Made by a program: the position numbers and the translations under genes
The notes under the pieces: generated by a model
The model's database searches: none
Seen by the model: only the letters and a program-made list of their open reading frames with translations
What the model was told of the DNA's origin: nothing
In this document: positions 6,528 to 9,534 of the stretch, piece after piece
Layout: each line of letters begins with the position of its first letter
How positions within the stretch are numbered: position 1 is the first letter of the stretch
From: Stomatobaculum sp.
GTDB lineage: Bacteria > Bacillota_A > Clostridia > Lachnospirales > Lachnospiraceae
Assembly (NCBI GenBank): GCA_017449925.1
Contig: JAFSYO010000168.1
Span: forward strand, 1-9,534
DNA length: 9,534 nucleotides
Direction: 5' to 3'

Positions 6528-8762
6528 ATGACATCAGAGGAAATGAAAAACAGAAAAGAAGTGATTCTCCATCTCATGAGCGATCCCATGTACCGCCCGA
6601 TGCGTCTCCGGGAGATCGCCATCTTTCTGAACGTTCCGAAAAGCAAAAGAAAAGACCTCGAGGATGTCCTGAATGCTCTGGTAGCGGAGGGAAAGATCAG
6701 AGTATCCGGGCGGGGAAAGTACGGAAAAGAAAAGAAACACGAGTTTGCCGGCCTTTTTATGGGAAACGAGAAGGGCTTCGGCTTTGTGCGCCCTGAGAAT
6801 TCTGACACGGATATCTTCATAGGGAAAGACTGCCTGCACGGCGCACTGGACGGTGATATGGTGCAGGTCACCGTGGACCCGGGGCAGAGCGGACGAAGGG
6901 CAGAAGGAAGGGTCACAAGGATACTGAAGCGCGCGAATACCCGCATCGTAGGGTATTTCCGTCAGGACCGGAAAGGGGGTATCGTACACCCGGACAACCG
7001 GCGGATCTCCGCTGATATTCAAGTCCCTCCGGGGAAGACCCTGGGGGCCTCCACCGGCCACAAGGTCGTAGTGCGGATCACCCGGTTCCAGGAACACCGG
7101 GAAGAGCTTCTGCAGGGGGAAGTAACCGAGGATCTCGGTCATGTGAATACACCGGGAACGGATATCCTGTCGATCGTACGGGCCTTTGATCTCCCTGCGG
7201 ATTTTTCCGGCGAAGTGCTTAAAGAGGCGGAAGAGGCTGCCCTGGAGACCCCGGACAAAGTGATGAAGAGCCCGGAGGCAGCTGCAGAACGAAAAGATCT
7301 CCGGGGATTGAAAGTTATTACCATCGACGGGGAAGACGCGAAGGACCTGGATGATGCGGTCTCGCTCCGCACACTTGAAAACGGGAACAGGGAACTTGGC
7401 GTACATATTGCGGATGTATCGTCGTATGTGAAGGAGAACAGTCTTCTGGACAGGGAAGCGCTTCGCAGGGGAACCAGTGTATACCTGGCGGACCGGGTGA
7501 TCCCGATGCTTCCCCGGGTACTCTCCAACGGGATCTGTTCTCTGAATGAGGGGGAAGACCGGCTGACGCTTTCGTGCATCATGGAGATCGATACTTCCGG
7601 GTCTGTGGTGCGTCACGAGATCTGCGGCAGCGTGATACGTTCCTCTCACCGCATGACGTATACGGAAGTACAGAAGATCATCGAGACAGCCCCGATGCAG
7701 TCGCTTCCTGAGGAACTTCAGCGGCAGTACGCTGACGTGATCCCCATGATCCTGGAAATGGATCTTCTGGCGAAGAAGCTGAGGGAAAAACGCCGGGAGC
7801 GCGGAGGAATCGATTTTGATTTTCCGGAGACAAAAGTTCTTCTGGACGAAAACGGCAGGACAGTCGGGATCCGGCCTTACGAGCGCAATGATGCCACAAG
7901 ACTGATCGAAGATTTCATGATCGCCGCCAATGAGACCGTCGCCCAGGAGTACTGCTGGGCAGAGCTGCCCTTCCTGTACCGGATCCACGACAAGCCGGAT
8001 CCGGAGAAAATGAATCAGCTGTCGGTCTTTGTAAACAACTTTGGATATATTATCCGCGGAAGAAACGGAGAGATCCATCCGAAGGAGATCCAGAAGCTTC
8101 TGGAAAAGGCTGAAGGGACGGAAGAGGAACGGCTGATCAGCCGCATCACCCTCCGGTCCCTGAAACGGGCCTGCTACAGCACAGACTGTTCAGGACATTT
8201 CGGACTGGCTTCCAGGTACTATACGCATTTTACTTCTCCGATCCGGCGCTATCCGGATTTGATGATTCATCGGATCATCAGACAGAATCTCCGGGGAGAA
8301 CTGGATGAAAACAGGATCAGGAGATATGACGATCTTCTGCCGGAGGTGGCGAAGGAGACCAGCGCGCTGGAGAGAAGAGCAGATGAAGCGGAGCGGGAAA
8401 GCGTACGCTTCAAGATCTGTGAGTATATGGAAGAACATATCGGGGAGATCCATGAGGGGGTTGTGAGCGGAGTGACCCGCTTCGGCCTCTTTGTCACATT
8501 GAAAAATACTGTGGAAGGAATGATCCGCGTGCAGGACCTGCCGCCGGATTATTATGACCTGTTCAGCGGCAGCTATGAGCTGGTGGGAGAACTGACAGGA
8601 AGACGGTACAGGCTTGGAGACAGGCTGAATATCAAGGTGTCCGCGGCGGACAAACTGGCGCGGACCGTCAATTTCATTCCGGCGGGAGAGGCTTTCCGAA
8701 GCGTCGGGGAAAGGCAGGAACAGGATGCCGAAGGAGAACGTGAAACTGATCGCGAACAATAA
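6528..8762 (+). CDS. rnr: Ribonuclease R (3'-5' exoribonuclease)
   Basis: RNase R degrades structured RNA processively from the 3' end in the cytoplasm. It takes part in rRNA quality control and, with SmpB-tmRNA, destroys mRNAs from stalled ribosomes. The ATG at 6528 has GGGAGG five bases upstream. The 744-residue product has the full domain set: an N-terminal winged-helix region (about 1-70), two cold-shock domains (about 72-140, with FMGNEKGFGFVRPE, and about 145-225), the RNB catalytic domain (about 255-600) and an S1 domain (about 632-715). The catalytic metal site reads IDGEDAKDLDD, with Asp267, 273, 275 and 276 in the spacing known for RNase II/R. Other RNB signatures are RNDATRLIEDFMI (from 453) and HFTSPIRRYPDLMIHR (from 567). 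The C-terminal tail is short and mixed in charge, rather than Lys-rich as in E. coli. Its last 38 bases also encode the start of smpB. No separate promoter is evident. Confidence 0.97.
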   Translation: MTSEEMKNRKEVILHLMSDPMYRPMRLREIAIFLNVPKSKRKDLEDVLNALVAEGKIRVSGRGKYGKEKKHEFAGLFMGNEKGFGFVRPENSDTDIFIGKDCLHGALDGDMVQVTVDPGQSGRRAEGRVTRILKRANTRIVGYFRQDRKGGIVHPDNRRISADIQVPPGKTLGASTGHKVVVRITRFQEHREELLQGEVTEDLGHVNTPGTDILSIVRAFDLPADFSGEVLKEAEEAALETPDKVMKSPEAAAERKDLRGLKVITIDGEDAKDLDDAVSLRTLENGNRELGVHIADVSSYVKENSLLDREALRRGTSVYLADRVIPMLPRVLSNGICSLNEGEDRLTLSCIMEIDTSGSVVRHEICGSVIRSSHRMTYTEVQKIIETAPMQSLPEELQRQYADVIPMILEMDLLAKKLREKRRERGGIDFDFPETKVLLDENGRTVGIRPYERNDATRLIEDFMIAANETVAQEYCWAELPFLYRIHDKPDPEKMNQLSVFVNNFGYIIRGRNGEIHPKEIQKLLEKAEGTEEERLISRITLRSLKRACYSTDCSGHFGLASRYYTHFTSPIRRYPDLMIHRIIRQNLRGELDENRIRRYDDLLPEVAKETSALERRADEAERESVRFKICEYMEEHIGEIHEGVVSGVTRFGLFVTLKNTVEGMIRVQDLPPDYYDLFSGSYELVGELTGRRYRLGDRLNIKVSAADKLARTVNFIPAGEAFRSVGERQEQDAEGERETDREQ

Positions 8763-9192
8763 AAAAGCGAGGTTCGACTATTTCATTCTGGAGACCTTCG
8801 AATGCGGGATCGAACTGTTCGGGACGGAGGTGAAATCGCTCCGCCTCGGGCAGTGTTCCATCAAGGAGTCCTGGGTCGAGATCAAGGGCGGGGAGGTGTT
8901 CATCAACGGAATGCACATCAATCCCTACGAGAAAGGTAATATTTTCAACAAGGATCCGCTCCGGGTAAGGAAACTCCTGATGCATCGCTCCGAGATCCGC
9001 CGCCTGACCGGAAAGATCAAGGAGAAGGGACTGACGCTGGTGCCGCTCCAGGTCTTTTTCAAGGGCAGCCTTGTCAAGGTGGAGATTGCCTTGGCCCAGG
9101 GCAAAAAGAACTACGACAAGCGGGACAGCATTGCGAAAAACGATCAGAGAAGGGATTTTGAGAGGAACTTCAAGGGTTCCGTGAAGTACTGA
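8725..9192 (+). CDS. smpB: SsrA-binding protein SmpB
   Basis: SmpB binds the tRNA-like domain of tmRNA and brings it to the empty A site of stalled ribosomes for trans-translation. The product is 155 residues, normal length. Family motifs are ARFDYFILETFECGIELFGTEVKSLR near the N terminus (read as two pieces, ARFDYFILETF and GIELFGTEVKSLR), NGMHINPYEKGN in the OB-fold core, and the basic tail KNYDKRDSIAKNDQRRDF that occupies the mRNA channel. The ATG at 8725 lies inside the end of rnr in the +1 frame, an overlap of 38 bases. The ribosome binding site is modest (AGGCAGGAACAGG just upstream, within rnr codons), which suggests translational coupling to rnr. The partner RNA gene ssrA follows 52 bases after the stop. 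Confidence 0.98.
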   Translation: MPKENVKLIANNKKARFDYFILETFECGIELFGTEVKSLRLGQCSIKESWVEIKGGEVFINGMHINPYEKGNIFNKDPLRVRKLLMHRSEIRRLTGKIKEKGLTLVPLQVFFKGSLVKVEIALAQGKKNYDKRDSIAKNDQRRDFERNFKGSVKY

Positions 9193-9202
9193 TCAACGGA
9201 GA

Positions 9203-9231
9203 TTGAGACTTTTCCTTCTTTGTGATAAAAT
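9203..9231 (+). promoter_or_regulatory. Promoter of ssrA, with extended -10
   Basis: TTGAGA (9203-9208) and TAAAAT (9226-9231) are 17 bases apart, with TG at 9223-9224 giving an extended -10. The predicted start is near 9238, a few bases upstream of the mature tmRNA 5' end at about 9245, as expected for a precursor trimmed by RNase P. Confidence 0.85.
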
Positions 9232-9244
9232 ATTTATATCTTTT

Positions 9245-9534
9245 GGGGATGTACCGGTTTCGACAGGGACCATGCAGCCGGAGAAGCTATCCGCATGCAG
9301 TGCGTTAAACGGCAAAATTAAATATAAACGCTAACGACGAATTAGCATTCGCAGCTTAATTGCTGCCGTCCGGCCCGGGGCACTCACACTCCGGGACCCG
9401 GGCGTCGACTATGTGAGAAACGACGCGCGCTAAGCTTTGCCCGCGCGGGCGTATTATGAAGCTACTGAAACCGTAAGGATGTTCGTTTCCGTGCGGCGGA
9501 GGGAATGTCAAACAACGGACTATGATAGTAGAAG
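9245..9534 (+). ncRNA. ssrA: Transfer-messenger RNA (tmRNA), 3' end beyond the window
   Basis: tmRNA rescues stalled ribosomes with SmpB and adds a degradation tag. The 5' end GGGGATGTACCGGTTTCGACAGGG is the conserved acceptor and D-like part (GGGGATG pairs with the missing 3' end). The tag frame starts at GCT 9330 and stops at TAA 9357-9359, encoding ANDELAFAA; the charged Ala precedes it, giving AANDELAFAA. Downstream pseudoknots are visible: CTCACA 9383-9388 with TGTGAG 9412-9417; an ACGCGCG/CGCGGGCGT stem with AGCTT pairing to AAGCT near 9433-9464; and a GAAAC/GTTTC stem near 9467-9489. The conserved 3' part (T-arm, acceptor strand, CCA) is absent because the window ends, with roughly 60 bases missing. 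The hydrophobic -LAFAA end fits recognition by ClpXP. Confidence 0.97.

Noticed and set aside
6534..8078. Open frame of 514 codons on the minus strand across rnr
   Set aside because: It mirrors the RNase R coding sequence, with no recognisable protein or initiation signal. It is a shadow of codon bias.

Overview
The window looks like chromosomal DNA from a Gram-positive clostridium, most likely a Lachnospiraceae-type gut organism. The evidence is a phenylalanine T-box riboswitch in front of pheS-pheT, strong AGGAGG-type ribosome binding sites, the order secG - rnr - smpB - ssrA usual in clostridia and other Firmicutes, and a secreted DUF5722-like protein of the kind seen in that family. Every convincing gene is on the + strand. 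The family assignment is inference from composition and context.

Left part (1-2280): a single gene for a secreted protein of 607 residues. It has a signal peptide, an Ala/Glu-rich linker and a probable clan GH-A-like (TIM-barrel glycosidase) domain with a GNE motif and a second, downstream Glu. A long imperfect inverted repeat lies on each side, at 1-136 and 2124-2260. The two are about the same length but unrelated in sequence, and no gene explains them. They are the least explained part of the window.

Middle part (2283-6120): a phenylalanyl-tRNA synthetase operon. A near-consensus promoter drives a leader of about 300 nt with T-box features: a UUC (Phe) specifier, an AGTA/GAA specifier-loop signature, a TGGCACCGCG T-box and an intrinsic terminator. 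pheS (alpha subunit) and pheT (beta subunit) follow, 21 bases apart. Uncharged tRNA-Phe should favour read-through, so the operon is expected to rise when phenylalanine is short.

Right part (6161-9534): secG (Sec translocon subunit) has its own promoter with an extended -10 and is followed by a strong intrinsic terminator. Next come rnr (RNase R) and smpB, whose reading frames overlap by 38 bases. Last is ssrA (tmRNA), with its own promoter and cut by the window end after 290 bases. RNase R, SmpB and tmRNA act together in ribosome rescue and in decay of defective mRNA. The tmRNA tag reads ANDELAFAA, with a further Ala supplied by the tRNA-like end.

Most of the window is well-known housekeeping machinery. 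I see no defence system, CRISPR array, transposase or phage gene. The items worth a second look are the two long hairpins flanking the DUF5722-like gene, the T-box base that does not fit the expected tRNA-Phe discriminator, the uncharacterised glycosidase-like protein, the terminator between secG and rnr, and the rnr/smpB overlap.
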